DNA of 64,000 nucleotides from contig NZ_CP022685.1 in the NCBI RefSeq assembly GCF_002556545.1, positions 2,356,001 to 2,420,000 on the forward strand. Direction: 5' to 3'. This stretch comes from Streptomyces formicae. Its GTDB lineage: Bacteria > Actinomycetota > Actinomycetes > Streptomycetales > Streptomycetaceae. Positions 1-9,841 of the stretch are shown here, one piece after another (position 1 is the stretch's first letter; the number at the start of each line of letters is the position of its first letter). Under the pieces are notes generated by a model. That model was not told the origin of the DNA. It did no database searches and saw nothing but the letters and a program-made list of their open reading frames with translations. A program made the translations under genes and the position numbers.

Positions 1-2030
1 CCGTCGCCGAAGAGGCCACGCTGCGCCGCGTCACCCCCGACTTCTTCGCCGCGCACCCCGTCGCGGACCTCGCGACCCGCAGCGGGTACTGGCTGGGCCA
101 GCAGGGCCGCCTCACCCACCCCATGTATCTGGCCGAGGGCGCCGAGCGCTACGAACCCGTCTCCTGGGAGCGCGCCTTCGACATCGTCGCCGAGGAGCTC
201 ACCGCCCTGGAGAGCCCCGACGAGTCCGTCTTCTACACCTCGGGACGCACCAGCAACGAGGCGGCGTTCCTCTACCAGCTGTTCGCCCGCGAGCTCGGCA
301 CGAACAACCTGCCCGACTGCTCGAACATGTGCCACGAGTCGTCGGGCTCCGCGCTGACCGAGACGATCGGCATCGGCAAGGGCAGCGTCCTCCTGGAGGA
401 CCTCTACCAGTCGGACCTGATCATCGTCGCCGGGCAGAACCCCGGCACGAACCACCCGCGCATGCTCTCCGCCCTGGAGAAGGCGAAGAACAACGGCGCG
501 AAGATCATCACGGTCAATCCGCTGCCCGAGGCGGGCCTGGAGCGCTTCAAGAACCCGCAGACCCCCCAGGGCATGCTCAAGGGCACCGCCCTGACCGACC
601 TCTTCCTGCAGATCCGCCTCGGCGGCGACCAGGCCCTCTTCCGCCTCCTGAACAAGCTGATCCTCGACACCGAGGGCGCGGTCGACGAGGACTTCGTCCG
701 TGAACACACCCACGGGTACGAGGAGTTCGCCGACGCCGCCCGCGCCGCCGACTGGGACGACACCCTCGCGGCGACCGGCCTGGAGCGCGCCGAGATCGAG
801 GAGGCGCTGCGCCTGGTGCTCGCCTCCCGGCGCACCGTCGTGTGCTGGGCGATGGGCCTGACCCAGCACAAGCACTCCGTGCCCACCATCCGCGAAGTGG
901 TCAACTTCCTGCTCCTGCGCGGCAACATCGGCCGCCCCGGCGCCGGCGTCTGCCCGGTGCGCGGCCACTCGAACGTGCAGGGCGACCGCACGATGGGCAT
1001 CTTCGAGCGCCCCGCGCCCGCCTTCCTCGACGCCCTGGAGAAGGAGTTCGGCTTCGCGCCGCCGCGCCACCACGGCCTGGACGTCGTCCGCGCCATCCGG
1101 GCCCTGCGCGACGGCGAGGCGAAGGTCTTCTTCGCGATGGGCGGCAACTTCGTGGCGGCCTCCCCCGACACGGAGGTCACCGAGGCGGCCATGCGCAAGG
1201 CCCGCCTGACCGTGCACGTCTCCACCAAGCTGAACCGCTCGCACACGATCACGGGCGCGCGCGCCCTGATCCTGCCGACGCTCGGCCGCACGGAGCGCGA
1301 TCTCCAGGGAGGCGGCGAGCAGTTCGTGACCGTCGAGGACTCCATGGGCATGGTGCACGCCTCGCGCGGACGCCTGGAGCCCGCGAGCAAGCAGCTGCTC
1401 TCCGAGCCCGCCATCGTGTGCCGCCTGGCGCGCCGCGTCCTCGGCGAGGACTCCCGCACGCCCTGGGAGGAGTTCGAGAAGGACTACGCCACCGTGCGCG
1501 ACCGCATCGCGCGCGTCATCCCCGGCTTCGAGGACTTCAACGCCAAGGTCGCCGCCCCCGGCGGATTCGCCCTGCCGCACGCCCCGCGCGACGAGCGCCG
1601 CTTCCCCACGACCACCGGCAAGGCCAACTTCACGGCCGCGCCCGTCGAGTACCCGGCCCTGCCCGAGGGCCGCCTGCTGCTCCAGACGCTGCGCTCGCAC
1701 GACCAGTACAACACCACCATCTACGGCCTCGACGACCGCTACCGAGGCATCAAGAACGGCCGCCGCGTCGTCCTGGTCAACCCCGAGGACGCCCGGAACC
1801 TGGGCTTCGCCGACGGGACGTACGCGGACCTGGTCAGCGAGTGGCAGGACGGCGTGGAGCGGCGCGCCCCTGGATTCCGGATCGTGCACTACCCCACGGC
1901 CCGCGGCTGCGCGGCCGCCTACTACCCCGAGACCAACGTCCTGGTGCCGCTCGATGCCACCGCCGACACCAGCAACACCCCTGCCAGCAAGTCCGTCGTC
2001 GTACGCCTGGAACAATCCCCGGTCGACTGA
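1..2030 (+). CDS. FdhF/YdeP-family molybdopterin oxidoreductase, 3' part
   Basis: The reading frame is open from base 3 to the TGA at 2028-2030, giving about 675 residues, and the true start lies before the window. The visible part begins in the molybdopterin-binding domain and includes NMCHESSG, AGQNPGTNHPR, RGHSNVQGDRTMG and a C-terminal dinucleotide-binding (MoCo) domain with LRSHDQYNTTIYGLDDRYRG. These features match the formate-dehydrogenase-like FdhF/YdeP proteins of the DMSO-reductase superfamily. The family is cytoplasmic and binds bis-MGD; the physiological substrate is generally unknown, so formate oxidation should not be assumed. No associated electron-transfer subunit is visible downstream. 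An FdhD-type accessory gene could lie upstream but cannot be seen here. Confidence 0.9.
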   Translation, partial: VAEEATLRRVTPDFFAAHPVADLATRSGYWLGQQGRLTHPMYLAEGAERYEPVSWERAFDIVAEELTALESPDESVFYTSGRTSNEAAFLYQLFARELGTNNLPDCSNMCHESSGSALTETIGIGKGSVLLEDLYQSDLIIVAGQNPGTNHPRMLSALEKAKNNGAKIITVNPLPEAGLERFKNPQTPQGMLKGTALTDLFLQIRLGGDQALFRLLNKLILDTEGAVDEDFVREHTHGYEEFADAARAADWDDTLAATGLERAEIEEALRLVLASRRTVVCWAMGLTQHKHSVPTIREVVNFLLLRGNIGRPGAGVCPVRGHSNVQGDRTMGIFERPAPAFLDALEKEFGFAPPRHHGLDVVRAIRALRDGEAKVFFAMGGNFVAASPDTEVTEAAMRKARLTVHVSTKLNRSHTITGARALILPTLGRTERDLQGGGEQFVTVEDSMGMVHASRGRLEPASKQLLSEPAIVCRLARRVLGEDSRTPWEEFEKDYATVRDRIARVIPGFEDFNAKVAAPGGFALPHAPRDERRFPTTTGKANFTAAPVEYPALPEGRLLLQTLRSHDQYNTTIYGLDDRYRGIKNGRRVVLVNPEDARNLGFADGTYADLVSEWQDGVERRAPGFRIVHYPTARGCAAAYYPETNVLVPLDATADTSNTPASKSVVVRLEQSPVD

Positions 2031-2105
2031 GCGTTCGCTCAGGACAGTGCCAGTGACAGTGCCAACGACTGTGGCAGTGATCGACGTCGAACGGAGCCGG
2101 GCCCC

Positions 2106-2600
2106 ATGGGCGAGCAGCACAGCGTGAAGTTCCCGCAGGAAGTCATCGAGGAGTACGCGGCGCTCGGTGTCGACCTGCCCGCCCTCTTCTCCGCGGGCCA
2201 CCTCGGCACCCGCATGGGCGTCCAGATCCTGGAGGCGTCCGCGGAGCGCGTCGTCGGCACCATGCCGGTCGAGGGCAACACCCAGCCGTACGGCCTGCTG
2301 CACGGCGGCGCCTCCGCGGTGCTCGCCGAGACCCTCGGCTCGGTCGGCGCGATGCTGCACGGCGGCGCCGAAAAGCTCGCCGTCGGCGTCGACCTGAACT
2401 GCACGCACCACCGCGGCCCCCGCTCGGGCCTGGTCACCGGCGTGGCCACGCCCCTGCACCGGGGCCGCTCGACCGCGACGTACGAGATCGCGATCACCGA
2501 CGAGCAGGGCAAGCGGGTCTGCAGCGCGCGCCTGACGTGCATGCTGCGCGACGCCGGAGGGCAGCCGCCGCTCGGCACCGCGGGCGGCGCGGCGAGCTGA
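2106..2600 (+). CDS. PaaI-type hotdog-fold thioesterase
   Basis: This is a 164-residue single-domain protein with the 4HBT/PaaI signature around residues 60-90 (YGLLHGGASAVLAETLGS), in which the HGG turn and the following acidic residue form the usual active site. Family members hydrolyse aryl- or acyl-CoA thioesters in the cytoplasm, often to rescue CoA or as the last step of an aromatic pathway. The ATG at 2106 is preceded by purine-rich GGAGCC. The gene is separated from the oxidoreductase by 75 bp and may share its transcript. The natural acyl-CoA substrate cannot be deduced from sequence. Length and motif are normal for the family. Confidence 0.88.
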   Translation: MGEQHSVKFPQEVIEEYAALGVDLPALFSAGHLGTRMGVQILEASAERVVGTMPVEGNTQPYGLLHGGASAVLAETLGSVGAMLHGGAEKLAVGVDLNCTHHRGPRSGLVTGVATPLHRGRSTATYEIAITDEQGKRVCSARLTCMLRDAGGQPPLGTAGGAAS

Positions 2601-2730
2601 CGCGGGGCGGGCGACCCGTACCGCCGGACCGCGTGCCCCGTGCCGTCCGACAGGACCGCGCGGGGCACCGCTGCATCCAGGCAGGAGCGACGCATTGTCG
2701 GAGCGTGCGCGTCCGGTCTAGCGTCGGTGC

Positions 2731-3135
2731 ATGAGGCACCGGATACAGCTCTGTGCGCCCACCCTCGCCGCCGTCCTCGGCACCGCCCTCGCCGCCACCG
2801 GATGCGGAAGCTCCGGTACCGATGGATCCCCGAGCACCAGCACCCGCGCCACTCCCAGCACCCGCGCCACGCCCCCCGCCCAGCTCTGCACCAAGATCAT
2901 CACCAAGTGGGCGCGGGAGATCTACGCATCGGGCGACGACACCTACGGCGACTACCAGTCGATGGGCCTGTCCAACGGCCAGTACATGATCCTGCGCGAC
3001 GTCCTGGACGCCGCCCGCGCCGAGCGCGAGCGCCACTCGGCCGCGGCCGGGCGGAAGGTGCTCGACAGACAGGCCCGCGAGCGGTGCGCCCAGCGCTACC
3101 GCGACGGCGGACCGAGCGGCGGGCCGTGGGTGTGA
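2731..3135 (+). CDS. small secreted lipoprotein of unknown function
   Basis: A 134-residue protein begins with a lipoprotein signal peptide (charged MRHR, hydrophobic stretch, lipobox LAATGC near residues 20-25). It continues into a Ser/Thr/Pro-rich linker and a short conserved-looking domain with a single-TM-free helical pattern (about residues 55-134, KIITKWAREIYASGDDTYGDYQSMGLSNGQY split over two motifs). The lipid-anchored protein should sit on the outer face of the membrane. Its stop overlaps the GTG of the next gene (GTGA), so the two are translationally coupled and probably work together. I do not recognise the family. Confidence 0.75.
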   Translation: MRHRIQLCAPTLAAVLGTALAATGCGSSGTDGSPSTSTRATPSTRATPPAQLCTKIITKWAREIYASGDDTYGDYQSMGLSNGQYMILRDVLDAARAERERHSAAAGRKVLDRQARERCAQRYRDGGPSGGPWV

Positions 3136-3725
3136 ACGCCATCGGCCCGATCGAGCCGGGCGAGGACACCTACGACCACGAGACCCTCACCGCGGCACCC
3201 GTGCGGCTCGATCCGCGCCGGATCCGCCACCGCCGCACCGCGCTCGCCGTCGCGGCGGCCGTGCTCGTCGGCGCCGCCGGACTCACCCTCTACCTGACCC
3301 GCCCCGAGCCGCCGCCCGAGCCCGCCCCGCCCTGGCCGTCGCAGAGCGTGGCCGTGACGTACTCCGGCGAGATGTCCCGACCGCGCGCAGGAGAGCGGGA
3401 CTTCACTTTCGCCGTCACCTTCGCCCAGGAGTCGGGACCGCCGGTGACCGTCCGGCGCGTCGCCCAGCCCTCGGCGGCACTGTCGGCGGACACGTCACCA
3501 CCCACCCCCTTCACGGTGGAATCAGGAACCCCACGAAAGTTGATCATCAAGATGCACATCCGCGAATGCGGAGAAGTGCCACGGAATGCCGGACTCCCTT
3601 TCCTGGAAGTAACGCTGCGTAATACGCGCGCAAACGAGAAGCAGAGTTACATCCTGGGTCCGGAATACGCGAATGATCTTTCCGGGGCGTTGACCGCCGC
3701 ATGCCCGCGAACACGGGTGTCATGA
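3132..3725 (+). CDS. single-pass membrane protein of unknown function
   Basis: The GTG at 3132 overlaps the preceding stop by 4 bases and gives 197 residues. A cytoplasmic N-terminus of about 37 residues rich in Arg is followed by one transmembrane segment (ALAVAAAVLVGAAGLTLYL). A Pro-rich stalk and an extracellular domain of about 130 residues come next. The extracellular part resembles a beta-sandwich pattern (alternating VAVTYSGEM, FTFAVTFAQ), but I cannot assign a family. Base composition drops in GC towards the 3' end and in the following spacer (about 3480-3900), unlike the flanking genes, which may mark acquired sequence. It is most likely a partner of the upstream lipoprotein. Confidence 0.72.
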   Translation: MNAIGPIEPGEDTYDHETLTAAPVRLDPRRIRHRRTALAVAAAVLVGAAGLTLYLTRPEPPPEPAPPWPSQSVAVTYSGEMSRPRAGERDFTFAVTFAQESGPPVTVRRVAQPSAALSADTSPPTPFTVESGTPRKLIIKMHIRECGEVPRNAGLPFLEVTLRNTRANEKQSYILGPEYANDLSGALTAACPRTRVS

Positions 3726-4016
3726 GTCAAACACCCTTACAGTCCTGCCAGTTGTCCTGGAGATTCTCAGCATGCGGATACGCCGAGATCGTCCGAACAA
3801 CGTCCTATTCAGGCCCAACCACCCCCTGCGTTCCAGCCCGGAATACTCCGTGGCATAACAAGAGCGTCACAGCCTTGGTCCGACCACTCCACCTGGCACA
3901 AAGGCGCCCTTAGAGTCACGGCCAGTCACCGCGCCCACCGGATTCCTGTCAGTTCGGTTCCGCGCTCGACTCGGCATCCCAACAAGGGACAGCCGTGCCA
4001 GGGGAAAGGACTGATC

Positions 4017-5273
4017 GTGCGTCAACGTTCGCTCATAGCCATCACCGCTGCACTCACCGCGGGGGCACTCACCCTCACCGCCTGTGGCTCGCGCGACGAC
4101 GATAAGGGCGACGATGCCGGGGGCGGCGGCACCACGGTGGTCATCGGCGTCGACGCGCCGCTGACCGGTGACCTCTCCGCGCTCGGCCTCGGCATCCGCA
4201 ACTCCGTCGACCTCGCGGCCAAGCAGGCCAACTCCAAGAACTACGTCGACGGCGTGAAGTTCAAGGTCGAGCCCCTCGACGACCAGGGGCAGCCCTCGTC
4301 GGGCCAGACCAACGCCACCAAACTCGTCGCCGACAAGGACGTCCTCGGAGCCGTCGGCCCCCTGAACTCCTCCGTCGCCGAGTCCATGCAGAAGGTCTTC
4401 GACGACGCCAAGCTCGTCCAGGTCTCCCCCGCCAACACCAACCCGGCCCTCACCCAGGGCCCGGACTGGAACGGCGGCAAGAAGGTACGCCCGTACAAGT
4501 CGTACTTCCGCACCGCGACCACGGACGCCATCCAGGGCCCGTTCGCCGCGCAGTACCTGTACAACAAGGGCAAGAAGAAGAAGGTCTTCGTCGTCGACGA
4601 CAAGAAGACCTACGGCGCGGGCCTCGCCGCCACCTTCAAGGACGAGTTCACCAAGCTCGGCGGCAAGGTCGTCGGCACCGAGCACATCAACCCCGACACC
4701 AAGGACTTCGGCGCCGTCGCCACCAAGATCCGCAACTCCGACGCGGACCTCGTCTACTACGGCGGCGAATACCCCCAGGCGGGCCCCCTCAGCAAGCAGA
4801 TGAAGCAGGCGGGCTCCAAGGCCCCCCTCGTCGGCGGCGACGGCATCTACAGCGCCGACTTCATCAAGCTCGCGGGCAAGCAGGGCGTCGGCGACTACGC
4901 CACCTCCGTCGGCCAGCCCGTCGAACAGCTGCCCTCCGCCAAGGAGTTCATCGCCAACTACAAGAAGGCCGGCTACAAGGAGGCCTACGAGGCCTACGGC
5001 GGCTACTCCTACGACAGCGCCTGGGCGATCATCGAAGCCGTCAAGAAGGTCGTCGACGACAACGACGGCAAGCTCCCCACCGGCGACGACACCCGCTCCA
5101 AGGTCATCGACGCCATGAAGAACGTCTCCTTCGACGGCGTCACCGGCAAGGTCGCCTTCGACGAGTACGGCGACGCCACCAACAAGCAGCTCACCGTGTA
5201 CCAGGTGAAGTCGACCGATCCCAAGGCCGGCTGGAAGGCCGTCGAGTCCGGCACCTACACCGGCTCCAACTGA
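4017..5273 (+). CDS. livK: branched-chain amino-acid ABC transporter substrate-binding lipoprotein
   Basis: This is a 418-residue type I periplasmic-binding-fold protein (Peripla_BP_6). It has a lipoprotein signal: positively charged MRQR, a hydrophobic core and lipobox LTAC with the lipidated Cys at residue 23. The start of the mature domain (VVIGVDAPLTGDLSALG) and the segment around residues 110-140 (GAVGPLNSSVAESMQKVF) are typical of Leu/Ile/Val binding proteins. It should capture branched-chain amino acids outside the membrane and deliver them to LivHM. The GTG start follows an AGGGGAAAGGA ribosome site. The 290-bp spacer upstream is lower in GC and presumably carries the operon promoter. 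A hairpin downstream separates it from the permease genes. Confidence 0.93.
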   Translation: MRQRSLIAITAALTAGALTLTACGSRDDDKGDDAGGGGTTVVIGVDAPLTGDLSALGLGIRNSVDLAAKQANSKNYVDGVKFKVEPLDDQGQPSSGQTNATKLVADKDVLGAVGPLNSSVAESMQKVFDDAKLVQVSPANTNPALTQGPDWNGGKKVRPYKSYFRTATTDAIQGPFAAQYLYNKGKKKKVFVVDDKKTYGAGLAATFKDEFTKLGGKVVGTEHINPDTKDFGAVATKIRNSDADLVYYGGEYPQAGPLSKQMKQAGSKAPLVGGDGIYSADFIKLAGKQGVGDYATSVGQPVEQLPSAKEFIANYKKAGYKEAYEAYGGYSYDSAWAIIEAVKKVVDDNDGKLPTGDDTRSKVIDAMKNVSFDGVTGKVAFDEYGDATNKQLTVYQVKSTDPKAGWKAVESGTYTGSN

Positions 5274-5300
5274 CGCCGAACCCGCAGCGCACGACACGTC

Positions 5301-5333
5301 CGCGCGGGGCGCTGCGAGCCAGCGCCCCGCGCG
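5301..5333 (+). terminator. hairpin between livK and livH (attenuator or mRNA stabiliser)
   Basis: A perfect 13-bp stem (CGCGCGGGGCGCT at 5301-5313 pairing with 5321-5333) closes a 7-base loop. There is no T-run. It lies between the binding-protein gene and the membrane genes, a usual place for a hairpin that protects the abundant livK transcript 3' end while allowing reduced read-through into livHMGF. Confidence 0.75.
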
Positions 5334-5437
5334 GCGTCGCATCCGACGCACTCGCCACCTGGAACGTGCGGCCGCACACCGGCCGATGAGCCGCAGCTGA
5401 ACGGCCGCACGACATCGAAAGACTCGGAGGACCTGCG

Positions 5438-6367
5438 GTGCACGAACTGCCGCAACAGCTGGTCAACGGCCTGCTATTGGGATCCATGTACGGCCTGATC
5501 GCCATCGGCTACACAATGGTCTACGGCATCGTCCAGCTCATCAACTTCGCCCACGGCGAGATCTTCATGACCGGCGGATTCGGCGCCCTCACCGTCTGGC
5601 TGTGGCTGCCCGCGGGCACCAGCATGTGGGCAGCCGTCCCCCTCATGCTGATCGGCGCCATCTTCGTCTCCACCACCATCGCCGTCGGCGCCGAACGCTT
5701 CGCCTACCGGCCCCTGCGCAGCGCACCACGCCTCGCGCCGCTCATCACCGCCATCGGCCTCTCCCTCGCCCTCCAACAAGCCGTCTGGGCCTGGTACCCC
5801 GAGGCCAAATCGGCCCGCTCCTTCCCCGAACTCCCCGGCGGAGCCATCCACATCGGCTCCGTCACCATGCAGCCCGGCGACATCTTCCTGCTCGTCACCG
5901 CCCCCGTCTGCATGGTCGCCCTCGGCTACTTCGTCATGAAGACCCGCGTCGGCCGCGGCATGCAGGCCACCGCCCAGGACCCCGACACCGCCAAGCTCAT
6001 GGGCATCAACACCGACCGCGTCATCGTCGTCGCCTTCGCCATCGGCGCCGCCTTCGCCGGCATCGCCGCCGTCGCCCGCGGCCTCAAATACGGCCAGGTC
6101 GAATTCCGCATGGGCTTCATCCTCGGCCTCAAAGCCTTCACCGCGGCCGTACTCGGCGGCATCGGCAACATCTACGGCGCCATGATCGGCGGCGTCGTCC
6201 TCGGCCTCGCCGAATCCATGGCCACCGCGTACATCAGCGACGTACCCGGCATGGACAAACTCGGCGGCCAGGCCTGGGCCGACGTCTGGGCGTTCGTACT
6301 CCTCATCGTCGTACTCCTCGTCAGGCCCCAAGGGCTCCTTGGCGAGCGCGTCGCGGACAGGGCGTGA
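5438..6367 (+). CDS. livH: branched-chain amino-acid ABC transporter permease LivH
   Basis: This 309-residue inner-membrane permease of the BPD_transp_2 family contains about eight hydrophobic segments. It has the hallmark opening QQLVNGLLLGSMYGLIAIGYTMVYG, seen here at residues 5-29, and the conserved NFAHGEIFM motif. The EAA-like cytoplasmic loop is represented by the AQDPDTAKLMGINTDRVI region near residue 185, where the ATPases LivG and LivF dock. It pairs with LivM to form the channel. The GTG start is preceded by CTCGGAGGACC, a strong ribosome site. The stop overlaps the GTG of livM in a GTGA arrangement, showing translational coupling. Confidence 0.94.
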   Translation: MHELPQQLVNGLLLGSMYGLIAIGYTMVYGIVQLINFAHGEIFMTGGFGALTVWLWLPAGTSMWAAVPLMLIGAIFVSTTIAVGAERFAYRPLRSAPRLAPLITAIGLSLALQQAVWAWYPEAKSARSFPELPGGAIHIGSVTMQPGDIFLLVTAPVCMVALGYFVMKTRVGRGMQATAQDPDTAKLMGINTDRVIVVAFAIGAAFAGIAAVARGLKYGQVEFRMGFILGLKAFTAAVLGGIGNIYGAMIGGVVLGLAESMATAYISDVPGMDKLGGQAWADVWAFVLLIVVLLVRPQGLLGERVADRA

Positions 6368-8217
6368 CATCCATGACCACACAGAACACAGCGGCCGACA
6401 GCCCCCGCCCGCACCAGGACCAGGCCCCCACCGGCCTCATCCCCCTCCCCGAAACAACCGCCCGCGCACTCGCCACCGGCGGCGGCATCCTCACCGTCAT
6501 CTCCGCCTTCCTCGCCTGGACCTGGACCGCCGCGTTCCCCGGCGACCTCACCGTCTACGGCTACCCCGGCGGCCTGCAATGGCTCGTCCTCATCGCGGGC
6601 GCCCTCACCACCGTGTACGGCCTCGCGTCCTACGGCATCAAGGGCCTGCGCGCACTCGCCCCCGGCGGAACCGACGCGGCCCTCAAGTTCGCCTCGCTCG
6701 CCGCCTTCGCCACCGCCTGGTACACGATCTTCGCCATCTCCAAGAAGCTCGGCGGACTCGCCAACCTCGAACCCGGCGGCTGGATCGTCGCCATCGCCAC
6801 CCTCGCCTCGTTCACCGGCGCCCTCGCCCTGCCCTTCCCACGACCGCACACCTACCCGGTCGACCCCGAGGACAGCGGCTGGGAACAGTTCAAACACCGC
6901 GCCCGCAACGGCCTCACCATCGTCAAGAGCGCCTTCCACGCCGACGAACCCGCGCCGCCGCGCAAGCTCAACTCCTCCGTCGAGATCCTCGCCATCATCG
7001 CCGCCCTCGCCGTCGGCCTGCTCGTCTTCACCTACGGCATCGGCACCGAGTACGACGAACTCTTCATCGGCTTCCTCATCACCGTCAGCTTCGGCTTCGC
7101 CGCGCTCTCCAAAGCCGGACTCGTCGCACAGATCTCCACCTTCACCGCGCGCCACCGCAACATCACCCTCATCGGCGCGTTCCTCGCCGCCGCCGCCTTC
7201 CCCTTCACCCAGAGCGACGACCAGTACGCCACCATCGGCGTCTACATCCTCATCTTCGCCACCGTCGCCCTCGGCCTGAACATCGTCGTCGGCCTCGCGG
7301 GTCTCCTCGACCTCGGATACGTCGCCTTCCTCGGCGTCGGCGCCTACGCCGCCTCCATGGTCTCCGGAGCACCCACCTCGCCCTTCGACATCCACCTCCC
7401 CTTCTGGGGCGCCATCCTCGTCGGAGCCGGAGCCTCACTCGTCTTCGGCGTCCTCATCGGCGCACCCACCCTGCGCCTGCGCGGCGACTACCTCGCCATC
7501 GTCACCCTCGGCTTCGGAGAGATCTTCCGCCTCGCCGCCAACAACTCCGACGGCTCCTCCGGACCCGACATCACCAACGGATCCAACGGCATCGCCTCCA
7601 TCCCGAACCTGAAGATCTTCGGCTTCGACTTCGGCCTGGAACACAGCATCGCCGGCTTCACCATCGGCCGCTTCGCCAACTACTTCTTCCTGATGCTGCT
7701 CATCACGCTCGTCGTGGTCCTCGTCTTCCGCCGCAGCGGAGACTCCCGCATCGGCCGCGCCTGGGTCGCCATCCGCGAAGACGAGACCGCCGCACTCGCC
7801 ATGGGCATCAACGGCTTCCGCGTCAAACTCATCGCCTTCGCACTCGGCGCCTCGCTCGCCGGACTCGCCGGAACCGTCCAGGCCCACGTGACCTACACCG
7901 TCACCCCCGAGCAGTACCAGTTCGCCAACTCCGTCCCGCCCAACTCCGCCTTCCTCCTCGCCGCCGTCGTCCTCGGCGGCATGGGCACCATCAGCGGACC
8001 CCTCGTCGGCGCCTCACTGCTCTACCTCATCCCCAACAAGCTCCAATTCCTCGGCGACTACCAGCTGTTCGCCTTCGGACTCGCCCTCGCGCTCCTCATG
8101 CGCTTCCGCCCCGAAGGACTCATCCCCAACCGCCGCCGCCAGCTCGAATTCCACGAGACCGAACTGGACCCCGGAGAAACGCCGCCGCCCACAGTCCTCA
8201 GCAAGACGGGGGTCTGA
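6364..8217 (+). CDS. livM: branched-chain amino-acid ABC transporter permease LivM, with long N-terminal extension
   Basis: The GTG at 6364 overlaps the livH stop; an ATG at 6373 in the same frame is the alternative. The product is 617 residues, far longer than the typical 300-420. The C-terminal part (from about residue 290) is a normal LivM: VVGLAGLLDLGYVAFLG, GAPTLRLRGDYLAIVTLGF and the ATPase-docking AIREDETAALAMGING loop. The first ~270 residues carry several extra membrane segments (about residues 40-60, 65-85, 100-120, 130-150) and a polar loop before the permease domain. Similar extensions occur in actinobacterial LivM as far as I recall. The role of the extension is not known. Confidence 0.92.
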   Translation: MTSMTTQNTAADSPRPHQDQAPTGLIPLPETTARALATGGGILTVISAFLAWTWTAAFPGDLTVYGYPGGLQWLVLIAGALTTVYGLASYGIKGLRALAPGGTDAALKFASLAAFATAWYTIFAISKKLGGLANLEPGGWIVAIATLASFTGALALPFPRPHTYPVDPEDSGWEQFKHRARNGLTIVKSAFHADEPAPPRKLNSSVEILAIIAALAVGLLVFTYGIGTEYDELFIGFLITVSFGFAALSKAGLVAQISTFTARHRNITLIGAFLAAAAFPFTQSDDQYATIGVYILIFATVALGLNIVVGLAGLLDLGYVAFLGVGAYAASMVSGAPTSPFDIHLPFWGAILVGAGASLVFGVLIGAPTLRLRGDYLAIVTLGFGEIFRLAANNSDGSSGPDITNGSNGIASIPNLKIFGFDFGLEHSIAGFTIGRFANYFFLMLLITLVVVLVFRRSGDSRIGRAWVAIREDETAALAMGINGFRVKLIAFALGASLAGLAGTVQAHVTYTVTPEQYQFANSVPPNSAFLLAAVVLGGMGTISGPLVGASLLYLIPNKLQFLGDYQLFAFGLALALLMRFRPEGLIPNRRRQLEFHETELDPGETPPPTVLSKTGV

Positions 8218-8221
8218 ACCC

Positions 8222-9042
8222 ATGCCCACAGACATCACCAAAGAGGACACGACCCAGGCCACCCCGGCCGGTGAGACCGTCCTCGACGCCCGCGGCGTCA
8301 CCATGCGCTTCGGCGGCCTCACCGCCGTACGCTCCGTCGACCTCACCGTCAGCAGCGGCGAAATCGTCGGCCTCATCGGACCCAACGGCGCCGGGAAAAC
8401 CACCTTCTTCAACTGCCTCACCGGCCTCTACATCCCCACCGAAGGCGAAGTCCGCTACAAAGGCACCGTCCTGCCCGCCAAATCCTTCAAGGTCACCGCC
8501 GCAGGAATCGCCCGCACCTTCCAGAACATCCGGCTCTTCGCCAACATGACCGTCCTGGAAAACGTGCTCGTCGGCCGCCACACACGGACCAAGGAAGGAC
8601 TCTGGTCCGCACTCCTGCGCGGCCCCGGATTCCACAAGGCCGAAGCCGCCTCCAAGGCCCGCGCCATGGAACTCCTCGAATTCGTCGGCCTCGCGGAAAA
8701 AGCCGAACACCTCTCGCGCAACCTCCCCTACGGAGAACAGCGCAAGCTGGAGATCGCCCGCGCACTCGCCAGCGAACCCGGCCTCCTCCTGCTCGACGAA
8801 CCCACCGCCGGAATGAACCCGCAGGAAACCCGCGCCACCGAGGAACTCGTCCTCGCCATCCGCGACATGGGCATCGCCGTCCTCGTCATCGAGCACGACA
8901 TGCGCTTCATCTTCAACCTCTGCGACCGCGTCGCCGTCCTCGTCCAGGGCGAAAAACTCGTCGAAGGATCCAGCGAAACGGTCCAACAGGACGACCGCGT
9001 CATCGCCGCGTACCTGGGCGAGCCCTTCGAGGAGAACAACTG

Positions 9043-9043
<1 letters not shown>
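8222..9043 (+). CDS. livG: branched-chain amino-acid ABC transporter ATP-binding protein LivG
   Basis: A 273-residue ABC ATPase shows Walker A at residues 53-61 (GPNGAGKTT), a Q-loop in RTFQNIRLF, the signature region LPYGEQRKLEIARAL near residue 168 and Walker B LLLLDEP near residue 190. The switch His follows in VLVIEHDM. The insertion before the signature, with TRTKEGLWSALL, is typical of LivG and distinguishes it from LivF. It hydrolyses ATP on the inner face of the membrane to power LivHM. It begins 4 bp after the livM stop and its own TGA shares a base with the ATG of livF, so all membrane and ATPase subunits are co-translated. Confidence 0.95.
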
Positions 9044-9759
<716 letters not shown>

Positions 9760-9770
9760 GCTCTTCCGCA

Positions 9771-9817
9771 TACGAACGAGGCCCGCACCCCGAAGTGGGG
9801 TGCGGGCCTCGTTCGTA
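9771..9817. terminator. bidirectional terminator, livF / pdtaR-like
   Basis: A perfect 21-bp inverted repeat (9771-9791 with 9797-9817; arms begin TACGAACGAGGCCCGCACCC) encloses the 5-base loop GAAGT. It lies between two convergent genes and should end transcription from both sides. This is one of the strongest hairpins in the window. Confidence 0.92.
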
Positions 9818-9841
9818 CGCCTTCAGCGCTTCAGCGGGCAC

